Counted from the first letter of the stretch, positions 26,464 through 35,725 are shown. The stretch: DNA of 64,000 nt from Bdellovibrio sp. 28-41-41 (GCA_002256935.1 NCGL01000007.1:1-64000), one strand, 5' to 3'. Notes: generated from the sequence alone by a model not told the origin. Made by a program: numbers and translations.

Positions 26464-27543
26464 TTAGCTATCGATCGGCATCAACCAGTTGTGACGATCA
26501 GGGATTTCTCCGTACTGAATCTGACAAATTTCTTCATACAGTTTGTTCGACAATGTATCCGAACCTGAATTCAATTTGAACGTGTGATCTTTGTACTGAA
26601 GTTCACCGACAGGCGTAATCACCGCGGCTGTACCAGTACCAAACATTTCTAAAAATTCACCACGAGCATAGCTTTCTTTCAGCTCTGTCATCGTAATTTT
26701 TCTTTCAGAAATCGGAAGTTTCCATTCTTTTAATATCGTCAAGGCACATTCGCGAACGCCGCCCGCTAGGATCGATCCGTTTAGTGCCGGCGTTACGATT
26801 TCATTTTTGAAAACGAAGAACACGTTCATCGTGCCGACTTCTTCAATTTGATCTTTAGTGACGGCATCTAACCATAAAACTTGGTCGTATCCGCGCTTTT
26901 TCTGTTCGGCAGCAGCGGATAAAGAACTAGCGTAATTGGCTGCGGCCTTAACGGCACCCAGTCCGCCGGGAGCGGCGCGAATTTGTTCTGTTTCTACCCA
27001 AATACGAACGGCTTTGCTGTCGTTCGAATAGTAAGAGCCAACAGGTGATAGTAAAGTAAAGAATAAATATTTTTCGCTTGGGCGCACGCCAAGGAAGCCC
27101 TCGGTGCCCACAAGTGTAGGGCGAATGTACAAAGCGGAACCACGTTCGCTAGGCACCCAGTCGCGCTCAACATTTACGATCTCTTTCATAGTTTGAACGA
27201 AAAGATCTTTTGGAACCGCTTGCATGGAAAGTCGTTTCGTCCCGAAGGCCATGCGAGCCGCATTGAATTCAGGTCTAAAAATTACGATTTTTCCACTTTT
27301 TTGACGAAATGCCTTTAAGCCTTCAAATAAGGCTTGGCCGTAATGATACACGCAGGCCGCAGGATCCATACTTAAATTCGAATAGGGGATAATTCGATGA
27401 TTTTTCCACTCTCCCTCAGAATAGTCCGACGTAGCGATGTGATCGGTGAAGTATTTGCCAAATCCCAGTGCCGTGTTCGGAGCCGGTTTTGGCAAGGGTT
27501 TGCTGGTTTTAGTGATTGTGAATTGATTAGTCCCAGTACTCAT
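26464..27543 (-). CDS. ilvE: branched-chain amino acid aminotransferase
   Basis: A 359-residue class IV aminotransferase (type II BCAT). The PLP lysine lies in GLGAVKAAANYASS, and FGTGTAAVITPVG is the second PLP-phosphate/substrate motif. It interconverts leucine, isoleucine and valine with their 2-oxo acids. I prefer ATG 27543 because GAGGGA lies 3 bases before it; a 12-residue longer form from TTG 27579 has no RBS. The enoyl-reductase-like gene lies 19 bp downstream, which fits supply of branched-chain primers for lipid synthesis. Confidence 0.92.
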   Translation of the reverse strand: MSTGTNQFTITKTSKPLPKPAPNTALGFGKYFTDHIATSDYSEGEWKNHRIIPYSNLSMDPAACVYHYGQALFEGLKAFRQKSGKIVIFRPEFNAARMAFGTKRLSMQAVPKDLFVQTMKEIVNVERDWVPSERGSALYIRPTLVGTEGFLGVRPSEKYLFFTLLSPVGSYYSNDSKAVRIWVETEQIRAAPGGLGAVKAAANYASSLSAAAEQKKRGYDQVLWLDAVTKDQIEEVGTMNVFFVFKNEIVTPALNGSILAGGVRECALTILKEWKLPISERKITMTELKESYARGEFLEMFGTGTAAVITPVGELQYKDHTFKLNSGSDTLSNKLYEEICQIQYGEIPDRHNWLMPIDS

Positions 27544-27630
27544 ATATCCCTCAATGTGGACTAAATCTGACATACTCAATATATTATTGCAAATAAAACA
27601 ATAAACCTTTAATAATTTTCAGTAATTACC

Positions 27631-28191
27631 ATGAAAACAACAACGGAAAGTATTAAAACCTATTTAAAATTCACTCATCAAGTCCTTGGGGTTTCACATA
27701 TTTTCAGATCGGTGTCTAAAGAAGCAGAGTCCGTGCTAGATACACAGAAAAAGAAGATTTTTAATTTTTATTTTTGGCCTGAAAATAAAGCATGGTCGGA
27801 GTTTTCATTTGATAATCAATCGAATGATTTAAAAAATCGATTTCAACACGTATTTGTGTTCTTTAGCGATGACGCTGATTTTGAAACACGCATGCGCGCA
27901 CAATCAGAAATGCTCTCAAAAATGAATCAAGCTTTAGGTGGGCATGACCATAATGTATTGATGGTGTGGCTATCAACCAATGCGGAACCTGATTTCTTTG
28001 AGAAAGCCGCTCATTGGACGTCGCCATTTAAAATTGTTTTCTTTCGTAATGAGATCACTGCTAAAGAGACTATTTACACATCAGGACGCCATAAAGTTCT
28101 AGAAACGTTATCGCCGCTAGTTGATCCTAACGATCAGCAGCGTAAACGAATTGTCTGGAATGACTTTAAACGCCTGCTGGCGATACCTTAG
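27631..28191 (+). CDS. hypothetical protein
   Basis: A 186-residue soluble protein without signal peptide or membrane span. A strand-rich centre (HVFVFFSDDADFETR, NVLMVWLSTNAEPDFFEKAAHW, KIVFFRNEIT) suggests an alpha/beta fold. The C-terminus LVDPNDQQRKRIVWNDFKRLLAIP is helical and basic. No motif I can name. It is divergent from ilvE and 90 bp before the SpoIID gene, with a CTAG-rich spacer between. Confidence 0.55.
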   Translation: MKTTTESIKTYLKFTHQVLGVSHIFRSVSKEAESVLDTQKKKIFNFYFWPENKAWSEFSFDNQSNDLKNRFQHVFVFFSDDADFETRMRAQSEMLSKMNQALGGHDHNVLMVWLSTNAEPDFFEKAAHWTSPFKIVFFRNEITAKETIYTSGRHKVLETLSPLVDPNDQQRKRIVWNDFKRLLAIP

Positions 28192-28205
28192 CGGGCGCGT
28201 CCCGA

Positions 28206-28276
28206 CTAGGCTGGACCGACCTTTTTCCTAATTTACTCAACTAGACTGGATCGAGATCAAGGCCAGCTCTAGGCTG
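28206..28276. repeat. three CTAG-R-CTG repeats in an intergenic gap
   Basis: The 90-bp gap before the SpoIID gene has CTAGGCTGGACC (28206-28217), CTAGACTGGATC (28241-28252) and CTAGGCTG (28269-28276), spaced 35 and 28 bp, all in the same orientation. They resemble other CTAG sites in this window and may bind a regulator of the downstream gene. Confidence 0.4.
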
Positions 28277-28281
28277 ATTAA

Positions 28282-29433
28282 GTGCGCTTAAAAAATCATC
28301 AAATTGTATCATTCATTATTTGTTTTTCCTTCTCCGGGCTTTCTCTTGCGGCATCGCCGAATATTGTTTCAGCTTCGCCGAAGGGGATAGATAGCTCTTG
28401 GGTGCGTATTCGTATTTTTGAAAAATTGAAACAGGTGTCTATTCGCGGTGAGCAGATTGTGGTCGTTAACAAAGCAGACTCGTTTCGCAACGTCGCGATC
28501 GCACCTTTGTCGCAAAAAAAGTTATCTATAGAGTTGAAGCGCAAGTGGAATCAAAGCGTTTTGTTTTTGCAAAAGGACAACGGCGCGCCGTCGATGCAAA
28601 CGACGTCTTTATTTATCAAGGGGAATGACCTAAAAATTGGCGCGCAATCTATCAATAATTTTATTCAGGTGTACAAGCGTAATGATAGCTTTGATGTGAT
28701 TGCCTATGTGAACCTGCGCGACTATTTAAAAGGTGTCGTATCGTCCGAGATGCCGGCAAATTGGCCAAAAGAAACTTTAAAAGCACAAATCGTGGCTGCC
28801 AGGTCATATGCCTTGTTTATGTCAGAGAAACGAAAAAATCAGGTTTTTGATGTTGAATCATCAATTAAAGATCAAGTCTATCGACACACAGATGACCCGC
28901 ATTTAGAGCCGCTATTGGATGATACTGCTAACATGGTTTTATTTGATGAAAACAGAAATTTGTTTAAGGCTTATTATCATTCGGAATGTGGAGGCCAGAC
29001 TTCGTCGGCCAAGAAAGTTTTTGGCGATTCCCAGTCCGATGTGGAAGTGCGCGATCCTTATTGTCAGGGCCGCACGTGGCGAATGGAAATTCCAAAACGC
29101 GAGATCGAGAAATACTTTGGACCTTTTAAGCAAATCGTGAGCGCGTTTAACCCTATCCGGCGGGCGTATGCGGTGGATGTGCAGCGAGCGGACTCGTCCT
29201 TTGAGGCCTTTGATGCGCAGAAACTGCGAATGCAAATAGGATCTACACGTATGAAGAGCACCTGGTTTGAATCTAGCATTCATGGAGATAAAATTGAATT
29301 TGTCGGTAAAGGCTATGGTCACGGTGTTGGGCTATGCCAGTGGGGCAGTCGTCAGATGGGCGTGATGAAAAAGAGTTTTAAAGAAATCCTGTCCTTCTAC
29401 TACCCGAAAACAAAAATCGTATCGCTTAATTAG
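28282..29433 (+). CDS. SpoIID/LytB-domain peptidoglycan lytic transglycosylase-like protein
   Basis: A 383-residue exported protein starting at GTG, with a signal peptide ending near LSLAAS. It has the SpoIID hallmark LRDYLKGVVSSEMPANWPKE, then AQIVAARSYALF, the cysteine pair region YYHSECGGQTSSA, and GKGYGHGVGLCQWG at the end. In Bacillus SpoIID cleaves glycan strands, and in other bacteria the domain binds or processes denuded peptidoglycan. In a predator it could act in cell-wall remodelling or septation. No sporulation genes are present nearby, so the name does not imply sporulation. Confidence 0.85.
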   Translation: MRLKNHQIVSFIICFSFSGLSLAASPNIVSASPKGIDSSWVRIRIFEKLKQVSIRGEQIVVVNKADSFRNVAIAPLSQKKLSIELKRKWNQSVLFLQKDNGAPSMQTTSLFIKGNDLKIGAQSINNFIQVYKRNDSFDVIAYVNLRDYLKGVVSSEMPANWPKETLKAQIVAARSYALFMSEKRKNQVFDVESSIKDQVYRHTDDPHLEPLLDDTANMVLFDENRNLFKAYYHSECGGQTSSAKKVFGDSQSDVEVRDPYCQGRTWRMEIPKREIEKYFGPFKQIVSAFNPIRRAYAVDVQRADSSFEAFDAQKLRMQIGSTRMKSTWFESSIHGDKIEFVGKGYGHGVGLCQWGSRQMGVMKKSFKEILSFYYPKTKIVSLN

Positions 29434-29464
29434 TTTAAGGCGAGTCAGCGAGTTACAATTTGAG

Positions 29465-29551
29465 TTACACTTTCAAGAAAACACGTAGTGTGAAAAACAA
29501 AACTACGAATAGTACAAATACTTGATAGCGATTGATCGAGTTAATTTCCAT
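29465..29551 (-). CDS. possible 28-residue membrane peptide
   Basis: A short frame with ATG at 29551 and GAGG about 9 bases before it. The product is almost all hydrophobic (VFVLFVVLFFTLRVFL) after a polar start. It lies in a 286-bp gap. The size makes chance occurrence likely; the RBS is the main support. Confidence 0.3.
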   Translation of the reverse strand: MEINSINRYQVFVLFVVLFFTLRVFLKV

Positions 29552-29581
29552 TTCTAACGGCCTCTTTCTTCTTAGATGAAT

Positions 29582-29593
29582 ATCTAGCTAGAT
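29582..29593. promoter_or_regulatory. perfect 12-bp palindrome ATCTAGCTAGAT
   Basis: A perfect inverted repeat in the gap before the SDR gene. It shares the CTAG core with the palindromes at 15681 and 18092. It could be an operator; no T-tract follows. Confidence 0.35.
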
Positions 29594-29719
29594 GTTTAAC
29601 TAAAATCTAAAACTAAATTTATTGTTTTTATTGGGTAGGAGCTATAAAACAAAAGATAGTTTTCAAACTCGACTTCAGTCAAGAGTTTTATAAAAGCTTT
29701 ATTTAGAGGTTTTCATCCG

Positions 29720-30529
29720 ATGATCAAAAAAACGAATTCAAAAAGCAGTAAAAAAATGAACAAGGTAGCAACCAAGCCGGTCGCTATGATTACGGGAGCG
29801 AGCTCGGGAATTGGTTTGGCGACGGCACGTCGGCTGGCAAAAGATGGATTTTCGTTAGTTCTAGTGGCCCGACGTTTGGACGTTCTAAAACAGGTGAAAG
29901 CCAAGATAGAAAAGGATTTCAGCGGTTGCTCGGTGACGGCAGTCAAACTAGATATCGCCGACTCGAAAGCGGTTAAGAAATGGCAAAAAGAAAATTCTGA
30001 TTTGATTTCGATAGTTGATGTTTTGGTCAACAACGCCGGCCTGGCCAAGGGTACCGACAAGATTCAGGATCTAAAATGGGATGATGCTGAAGTTATGATC
30101 GATGTGAATGTAAAAGGTTTGCTGTCGTTTGCGCTGCCTATTGTTAAAGTGATGGCGGCAAAAAAATCGGGATACGTTGTGAATTTGGGTTCCGTCGCTG
30201 GTCGCTGGGTTTACCCGGGCGGATCGGTTTACTGCGCCACTAAGTTTGCGGTTCGCGCACTGAGCGAAGCTATGCGGCAAGATTTGCATGGCTGTAATGT
30301 TCGCGTCACTAATATTGAACCCGGCATGGTGAATACGGAGTTTTCCACTGTAAGACTTGGCAACAAAAATTTAGCTGATAAGGTGTACGACAAAATGACG
30401 CCACTATCGGGTGATGATATTGCGGAATCGATCAGTTGGTGTGTGAATCAGCCGAAGCATGTGAATGTGCAGGAGCTGGTGATTTACCCAACGGATCAAG
30501 CCCACGTGGGTATGGTACATAGAAATTAG
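29720..30529 (+). CDS. SDR-family oxidoreductase (YdfG-like)
   Basis: A 269-residue classical short-chain dehydrogenase. TGASSGIGLATA is the NAD(P)-binding glycine motif, NNAG follows, the catalytic Ser is in NLGSVAGR, and YCATKF is the YxxxK pair. The C-terminal PGMVNTEF and the length resemble YdfG (3-hydroxy acid/L-allo-threonine dehydrogenase) proteins. I use ATG 29720. The first 20 residues are Lys/Ser-rich, and a second Met (29756) has no RBS. fumC starts 24 bp after the stop, so co-transcription is possible. Confidence 0.88.
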   Translation: MIKKTNSKSSKKMNKVATKPVAMITGASSGIGLATARRLAKDGFSLVLVARRLDVLKQVKAKIEKDFSGCSVTAVKLDIADSKAVKKWQKENSDLISIVDVLVNNAGLAKGTDKIQDLKWDDAEVMIDVNVKGLLSFALPIVKVMAAKKSGYVVNLGSVAGRWVYPGGSVYCATKFAVRALSEAMRQDLHGCNVRVTNIEPGMVNTEFSTVRLGNKNLADKVYDKMTPLSGDDIAESISWCVNQPKHVNVQELVIYPTDQAHVGMVHRN

Positions 30530-30553
30530 ATTTGAAATGTTTAAGGAGAATTT

Positions 30554-31978
30554 ATGAAAAAGACTTTAGCAGAAATTAAGGCAGATAAAGAATTCCGAAC
30601 AGAAAAAGACACCATGGGGGATGTGAAAGTTCCAGTCAGTGCTTTGTGGGGCGCTCAAACTCAGCGCTCAATTGAAAACTTTAAAATCGGCGGCGATCGT
30701 TTTCCTCGCGAAATGATCAAAGCCATGGGCCTGCTTAAAAAAACAGCAGCCATGGCCAATCAGAAATTGGGATTGTTAGATTCTAAGAAAACGGACCTGA
30801 TTGTAAAATCATGTGACGAAGTTATTAAAGGTGAATGGGACGACCATTTTCCATTGGTTGTGTGGCAAACAGGATCGGGCACACAATCGAACATGAATGC
30901 GAATGAAGTGATCGCGAATCGTTCTATGCAAATGCTGGGTTTAACACTGCCTTCAAAAGACGTTCATCCCAATGATGATGTTAATAAAGGTCAATCCTCA
31001 AATGACACATTCCCAACAGCAATGCATATCGCTGTGGCCGATCAAATCCACACGCGTTTGTTGCCGGCTATGGACGCATTTCATGTGTCGATGGTGAAAA
31101 AACAAAATGAATTTCAAAAAATCGTAAAAATTGGCCGCACTCATTTAATGGATGCGACGCCGTTAACATTGGGCCAAGAATTCTCTGGCTACGCGACTCA
31201 AATTAAACACGGTATCGTGCGCGTGAAAAACACATTGCCTCATTTGCATGAGCTAGCCATCGGCGGAACCGCAGTAGGTACGGGTTTGAACGCACATAAA
31301 GATTTTTCGCAAACGGTGTCTCAATTCTTAGCTAAAGAAACGGGAATTCCGTTTGTTTCTGCAGAAAACAAATTCGAAGCGTTAGCAACTCACGACGCTT
31401 TAGTTGAAGTCAGCGGTGCTTTGAAAACACTAGCTGTATCGTTAATGAAAATCGCGAATGACATTCGTTTGTTAGGTAGCGGCCCACGCAGTGGTTTCGG
31501 AGAATTGTTGTTGCCTGAAAACGAGCCAGGAAGCTCGATCATGCCGGGTAAAGTGAATCCAACTCAAAGCGAATCAATGACTATGGTTTGCGCTCAAGTC
31601 ATCGGTAACGACGTCGCAACAACAGTCGGCGGAATGAACGGCCATTTTGAGCTTAACGTTTTTAAACCCGTGATCGTATTTAACGTTTTGAACAGCGTGC
31701 GTTTGTTGTCTGATAGTTTAGATAGCTTCCGCGTAAACTGCTTAGACGGCATCCAGGCGAATACAGTGCAAATCAAAAAACATTTGGATAACTCGTTGAT
31801 GCTGGTAACGGCATTGAATCCACATATTGGTTACGACAACGCGGCGAAAATTGCGAAGACGGCTCATAAAAACGGGACGACTTTGAAGGGTGAGGCGGTG
31901 AAGCTGGGATTGATGACTCCGGAACAGTTTGACCAGTGGGTTAAGCCTGAGGAAATGACGGGGCCGTTGAAGGGGTAG
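30554..31978 (+). CDS. fumC: class II fumarate hydratase
   Basis: A 474-residue protein of usual FumC length. It holds [13 protein letters not shown], the catalytic His region [11 protein letters not shown], and [15 protein letters not shown], the superfamily signature. It converts fumarate to malate in the TCA cycle as a tetramer. AAGGAG lies before the ATG. Aspartase and other relatives share the fold; the overall motif set favours fumarase. Confidence 0.95.
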   Translation: MKKTLAEIKADKEFRTEKDTMGDVKVPVSALWGAQTQRSIENFKIGGDRFPREMIKAMGLLKKTAAMANQKLGLLDSKKTDLIVKSCDEVIKGEWDDHFPLVVWQTGSGTQSNMNANEVIANRSMQMLGLTLPSKDVHPNDDVNKGQSSNDTFPTAMHIAVADQIHTRLLPAMDAFHVSMVKKQNEFQKIVKIGRTHLMDATPLTLGQEFSGYATQIKHGIVRVKNTLPHLHELAIGGTAVGTGLNAHKDFSQTVSQFLAKETGIPFVSAENKFEALATHDALVEVSGALKTLAVSLMKIANDIRLLGSGPRSGFGELLLPENEPGSSIMPGKVNPTQSESMTMVCAQVIGNDVATTVGGMNGHFELNVFKPVIVFNVLNSVRLLSDSLDSFRVNCLDGIQANTVQIKKHLDNSLMLVTALNPHIGYDNAAKIAKTAHKNGTTLKGEAVKLGLMTPEQFDQWVKPEEMTGPLKG

Positions 31979-32304
31979 GGGCGACGATTCTTGAGTTTGC
32001 TAAACAAAAATTTTCGAAAATTGATTATGCTAAATTAAATGAAGAGCTTAACCTTGCAAAAGCCTCAATAAAATCGATAGGACCGGTGCAGCTTTATAAC
32101 TCACAGAATGTACCATTTTTTATAGATCAAAGCGCATGGAATTATGTGCAGCGAGTGAAGCGTAGTGACGGTATTGATTGCTACGCGCACATTTACATAA
32201 CTCTCAAGTCATCCAATGAGTTTGAGATTTCTAAGGATACACCTGGAAAATTTTATTGTTTTGAAAGCGATGACAAATACCAATCCTTAGAGATTGTTTT
32301 GTAA
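31951..32304 (+). pseudogene. coding-like fragment with no standard start codon
   Basis: A reading frame (distinct from that of fumC) is open from 31951 and ends at a stop at 32304. The translation from about 31987 reads like a real protein (EFAKQKFSKIDYAKLNEELN, then DGIDCYAHIYITLKSSNEF), but no ATG, GTG or TTG lies before GTG 32086. A rare ATT start at 31987 has GGGGTAGGGG upstream. It may be a remnant whose 5' end was lost beside fumC, or a gene using GTG 32086 (72 residues) or ATT. No family is recognised. Confidence 0.5.
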
Positions 32305-32629
32305 AGTATACTCTTAATCGCCTGAATTTTAGTTCGTCTAATGTTGAGAAACTTCGAACGATAAAAAAGACGTAGGTTACATTTATAAAAATTTGCGTTG
32401 ATATTTTTTATTTGACATCGTTTTGGGTGTCTTAAATTGGCTTAATTTGAATTGAATTTTTCCCCACGCGCCCGGGGTAATTTGTGACAAAAACTCTTCA
32501 ATGAGGCCGTTTTAGCCGCTTTTAAAAGAATATATTGAGTCACTTCATATATTTTTCGATCAGATAAAAATCACAAAAATCGAGAATTAAAAACCCGTGT
32601 TATATCTTTTTTATAAAAAGAGGTAGTTC
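32305..32629. other. AT-rich gap, no gene seen
   Basis: The 325-bp gap before the HNH gene is AT-rich with A/T runs, but I found no convincing open reading frame, tRNA or hairpin with T-tract. TTGACATCG near 32412 could be a -35 box, without a good -10 at standard spacing. Confidence 0.5.
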
Positions 32630-33538
32630 ATGAGTTTGCAAAAAGTAACCAATCAAAATCTAGATGCTAATCTAAAATCACTTGTCGCCAGTGAACGAGA
32701 AATTCTCGCTGAGATTCTGATTCATATTGTAGAAGTAGAAAGGCGAAAACTTTACCTAAAGTTAGGATTCAGTAGCTTGTTTGATTACCTGACAAAGAGC
32801 ATTGGTTACGCAAATGGATCAGCTCAAAGGAGGATTGATGCCGCTCGTTTGTCTTTCGATGTTCCGGAAGTTATTGATAAGCTAGAATCTGGCGAGATTA
32901 ATTTAGCTCAGGTGTCGCTACTTCAAAAATCTATTAGGGAAAAACAAGTTATATCTAAAACAAAAATCGATGTGCAGTCAAAATTGGACCTCATAGAACA
33001 ATTAGCTAATAAGTCTTTTTCGGAGTCTGAAGTTCTTGTAACTCGTGCGCTTGATATTCAGCTTAAGGAGCAAATTAAAACCAATCATCAAAAAGATGAA
33101 TCTGTTCGACTTGAAATAACATTTTCCAAAGCCCAGTGGCAGAAATTGATGAAAATGCGAGAATTGCTTTCTAATTCACTACCAAATGGTAGTAACTGGG
33201 ATCAGGTCTTAGAGTATGTCAGCGACAAAATAATTCAGCAGAAGGACAAAACACGAGTGGTAAGTAGGTCAAGTACAGTTAAGGAACCAAAATCCAGCCA
33301 AGGAGCAAGGCAGGCGATTCCAGTGAATGTTCAAAGACAAATATTTCGAAGAGATCAATGCTGCCAATACAAAGATAAACACTCAGGTAAACAATGCGGC
33401 TCAACATGGCGTTTGGAGATAGATCACATTCAACCCATTTGGTCCGGAGGAAGTAACAAGCTAGAAAATCTGAGAGTTCTTTGTGCTTCTCATAATAGAG
33501 AAGTTTATCGATGGCAGGCTAATTTATCGCAGGTATAA
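32630..33538 (+). CDS. HNH endonuclease-domain protein
   Basis: A 302-residue protein. The C-terminus (about 235-300) holds an HNH motif: a Cys pair in RDQCCQYKD and GKQCGS, then LEIDHIQPIWSGGSNKLENLRVLCASHNREV. The N-terminal part is helical and resembles the regions that precede HNH in DUF222-type proteins. HNH nucleases nick or cut DNA; many are mobile, but no intron or prophage is seen here. It sits in an AT-rich accessory patch. AGAGG lies before the ATG. Confidence 0.8.
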   Translation: MSLQKVTNQNLDANLKSLVASEREILAEILIHIVEVERRKLYLKLGFSSLFDYLTKSIGYANGSAQRRIDAARLSFDVPEVIDKLESGEINLAQVSLLQKSIREKQVISKTKIDVQSKLDLIEQLANKSFSESEVLVTRALDIQLKEQIKTNHQKDESVRLEITFSKAQWQKLMKMRELLSNSLPNGSNWDQVLEYVSDKIIQQKDKTRVVSRSSTVKEPKSSQGARQAIPVNVQRQIFRRDQCCQYKDKHSGKQCGSTWRLEIDHIQPIWSGGSNKLENLRVLCASHNREVYRWQANLSQV

Positions 33539-33599
33539 CGATCGAATTTAGTCATTCAGACCTGAGCCGGACCCCTGAAGAGTTAGAATTTTTGTAATT

Positions 33600-33640
33600 T
33601 TTAGATTTGGACTGATGCTAAAACTCAGTCCAAATCTAAA
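33600..33640. terminator. perfect 16-bp hairpin between convergent genes
   Basis: TTTAGATTTGGACTGA (33600-33615) pairs perfectly with TCAGTCCAAATCTAAA (33625-33640) across a 9-nt loop. It lies between the HNH gene (+) and the secreted-protein gene (-), where a two-way terminator is expected. No long U-tract follows on either strand, so a rho-independent terminator is likely but not certain. Confidence 0.55.
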
Positions 33641-33647
33641 TCACTTT

Positions 33648-34655
33648 CTACTTACAGGTAAGCGCCGTATCAAAAGTAGAGTTATCTAAAGCTGATCGAC
33701 CATGTAAAGTGACCCTTGGAGTTTTATCCGCATTCTGCGAGATAGAAAGGCTAATCCGATCACCAGATTCGAATGCTGACTTTGTTTGGCCAACGAGATA
33801 AATGCCATTCCCCAGCGGGTGAGAAGGGTTGATGAGTTCCCTGGCTATTTCAACTGCGATTGCGCCGCTGACATAGTTAATTTCTAGAGTTGTCCTCGTT
33901 AGCATGGTTCGCCCATTTAAATATTGAAAGAAAAATTTAGATGTTTGATTGTCTTTATTTAAACTAGTTACTTGGAATTGAGTGTACTTTCCGTTATCAT
34001 CATAACCGCTGCACAAGACCAGTTTTTCCGGAGGCAGAAGAACAAGCAGGTCGATCACGGTGCTATCAACAAGACCTCCTGAAAATAGATAGGCGTTGAA
34101 ATGCCTAGCGCGAATAGAATCCTTTTCTTGGTGGGGATATTCCCTAAGTTCTCGGTAAATAGCTTCATGCATGATTAGAGCTGCTTTTTGAGTCTCTGAA
34201 AATGAATTCCATATGTTGCCATCAAACAATATGAGACTATCATTTATGTAGTTTACAGCTTGCTCTATCGTGCATCCAACGGGAGCAATCGCCTCATGTG
34301 AGTCATTGATTGAAGTCAAACTGGCGTCCTGCGGAAGAAATCGCATATTAGATTTTATATGGGAAATCCACTGTAACGTATTTTTAGTAAACAAATTTGT
34401 TTTTGAAGCCTCGTTCCAGCCTGAATTTAATAGAATATGATCAATTTGTTCGGTCCATTTACTATTGACGTCTTTGTAGTTGAGCAAATATTGGACACGT
34501 CCCTCATAAAGATCTAGGACTTCGGCACTACGTATAGTGTTGTCGGCATTTCGGCATATGATTGCTCGGCCTCCACCACCGTCTACTCCACCGGAACGTG
34601 CGTGAATGGAAAATTCAAAAAACAGTACTGTTGCTACTAAAAAAATTATTTTCAC
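33648..34655 (-). CDS. secreted protein of unknown function, glycine-rich N-terminus
   Basis: A 335-residue exported protein. The signal peptide (MKIIFLVATVLFFEFSIHA) is followed by RSGGVDGGGGRAIICR, a run of glycines and a Cys. The rest is mixed alpha/beta (ALIMHEAIYRELREY, a HEAIY segment that could bind a metal), ending in ALTCK. No family is identified. It is divergent from the TIGR02147-type regulator, which often neighbours such exported proteins; the regulator may control it. Confidence 0.65.
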   Translation of the reverse strand: MKIIFLVATVLFFEFSIHARSGGVDGGGGRAIICRNADNTIRSAEVLDLYEGRVQYLLNYKDVNSKWTEQIDHILLNSGWNEASKTNLFTKNTLQWISHIKSNMRFLPQDASLTSINDSHEAIAPVGCTIEQAVNYINDSLILFDGNIWNSFSETQKAALIMHEAIYRELREYPHQEKDSIRARHFNAYLFSGGLVDSTVIDLLVLLPPEKLVLCSGYDDNGKYTQFQVTSLNKDNQTSKFFFQYLNGRTMLTRTTLEINYVSGAIAVEIARELINPSHPLGNGIYLVGQTKSAFESGDRISLSISQNADKTPRVTLHGRSALDNSTFDTALTCK

Positions 34656-34794
34656 TCAAATCTCCTTTATTAAGGTGCAATTATAGCATTCACAGTATTA
34701 ACGCATTTTTTCAGCTTCACTACATTTATTATGCTAATTGTTATTTACAAAATAAACAAAAGTGCTAACTTTAATTTTCCCAATAAGGAGCGCT

Positions 34795-35598
34795 ATGTCT
34801 GTTTTTGATTATTCAGATTACAAGGAGTTCGTCAATAGTTGGATCTCTGAGCAACCGAAGGGTGGTCATGGACAATTAAGACATTTGGCCAAGAGTCTTG
34901 ATGTTAATTCTGTAGTTATGAGTCAAGTATTTCGTGGAAACCGTGAACTCAGTCTTGAACACGCTCTAGGTGTGGCGCAATTTATGGGTTTATCTAACAT
35001 AGAACGTGATTTCTTTCTATTGTTAGTTCAAAAAAGTAGAGCAGGAAGTTTCGAACTCAAGCGTGTTTTAGAAGAACAAATTGAGAGTCATAGGGCCAAA
35101 TCTCAAAATTTAAAAAATCGGGTGAAGCACGAAGCATTTTCTGAAAATGATAAAGCAACCTTTTACTCGCAGTGGTACTATAGCGCAATCCGTCTTGGTG
35201 TTTCGATTGAAGGTCTGGGTTCGATCGGCGCCATCGCCAATTATTTGAATCTCAATAGGGCTTTGGTTGCCAAGGTTGTCGAATTTTTACTTGAAAATAG
35301 ATTAATTGTGGAAGAGAAAAAAAGATTAACTATGGGACCGTCTATAACCCATGTTGGTCACGATTCGCCTTTTGTTAACAGACATCATTCAAATTGGAGA
35401 CTTAAAGGATTGCAGGCAATGGAGTCATTAAGTGATTCAGATTTGTTTTATACAGGCCCAATGGCTCTTTCTAATAGCGCTGCAAAAGAAATTCGGAAAC
35501 TTTTGATTGAGTTAGTTGAGAAGTCTACAAAAAAGGCATCAACGTCGGATTCGGAAACTTTAAGGTGTCTTAACATCGATTGGTTTCCTGTTCGCTGA
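34795..35598 (+). CDS. TIGR02147-family protein (putative transcriptional regulator)
   Basis: A 267-residue protein. The N-terminus FDYSDYKEFVNSWISEQ and the following helix-turn-helix-like region (LAKSLDVNSVVMSQVFRGNRELSLEHALG) match the TIGR02147 group, first noted as paralogs in Fibrobacter and Bdellovibrio-like genomes. The rest (about 100-267) includes a second helical domain with a winged-helix-like unit (IANYLNLNRALVAKVVEFLLENRLI). AAGGAG lies before ATG 34795, so an 11-residue longer form is unlikely. Presumed DNA-binding. Confidence 0.75.
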   Translation: MSVFDYSDYKEFVNSWISEQPKGGHGQLRHLAKSLDVNSVVMSQVFRGNRELSLEHALGVAQFMGLSNIERDFFLLLVQKSRAGSFELKRVLEEQIESHRAKSQNLKNRVKHEAFSENDKATFYSQWYYSAIRLGVSIEGLGSIGAIANYLNLNRALVAKVVEFLLENRLIVEEKKRLTMGPSITHVGHDSPFVNRHHSNWRLKGLQAMESLSDSDLFYTGPMALSNSAAKEIRKLLIELVEKSTKKASTSDSETLRCLNIDWFPVR

Positions 35599-35725
35599 TT
35601 TTCACTTAAGAAATTTGGACAAAGTTAGGTTAGAGAAACGTCGTGTCAGTTAAACATTTGTTATTTCGTGGCTACTTAAAAATTTAAGACTTGGAGATAG
35701 GTTCTTTGGGCCCTATAATCAACCG

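Noticed and set aside
28939..29322. Minus-strand frame over the SpoIID gene
   Set aside because: Overlaps a clear conserved gene completely and has no RBS.
28282..29433. Evidence of sporulation
   Set aside because: SpoIID and SpoIIE domains occur widely outside spore formers, and no spore genes are present.
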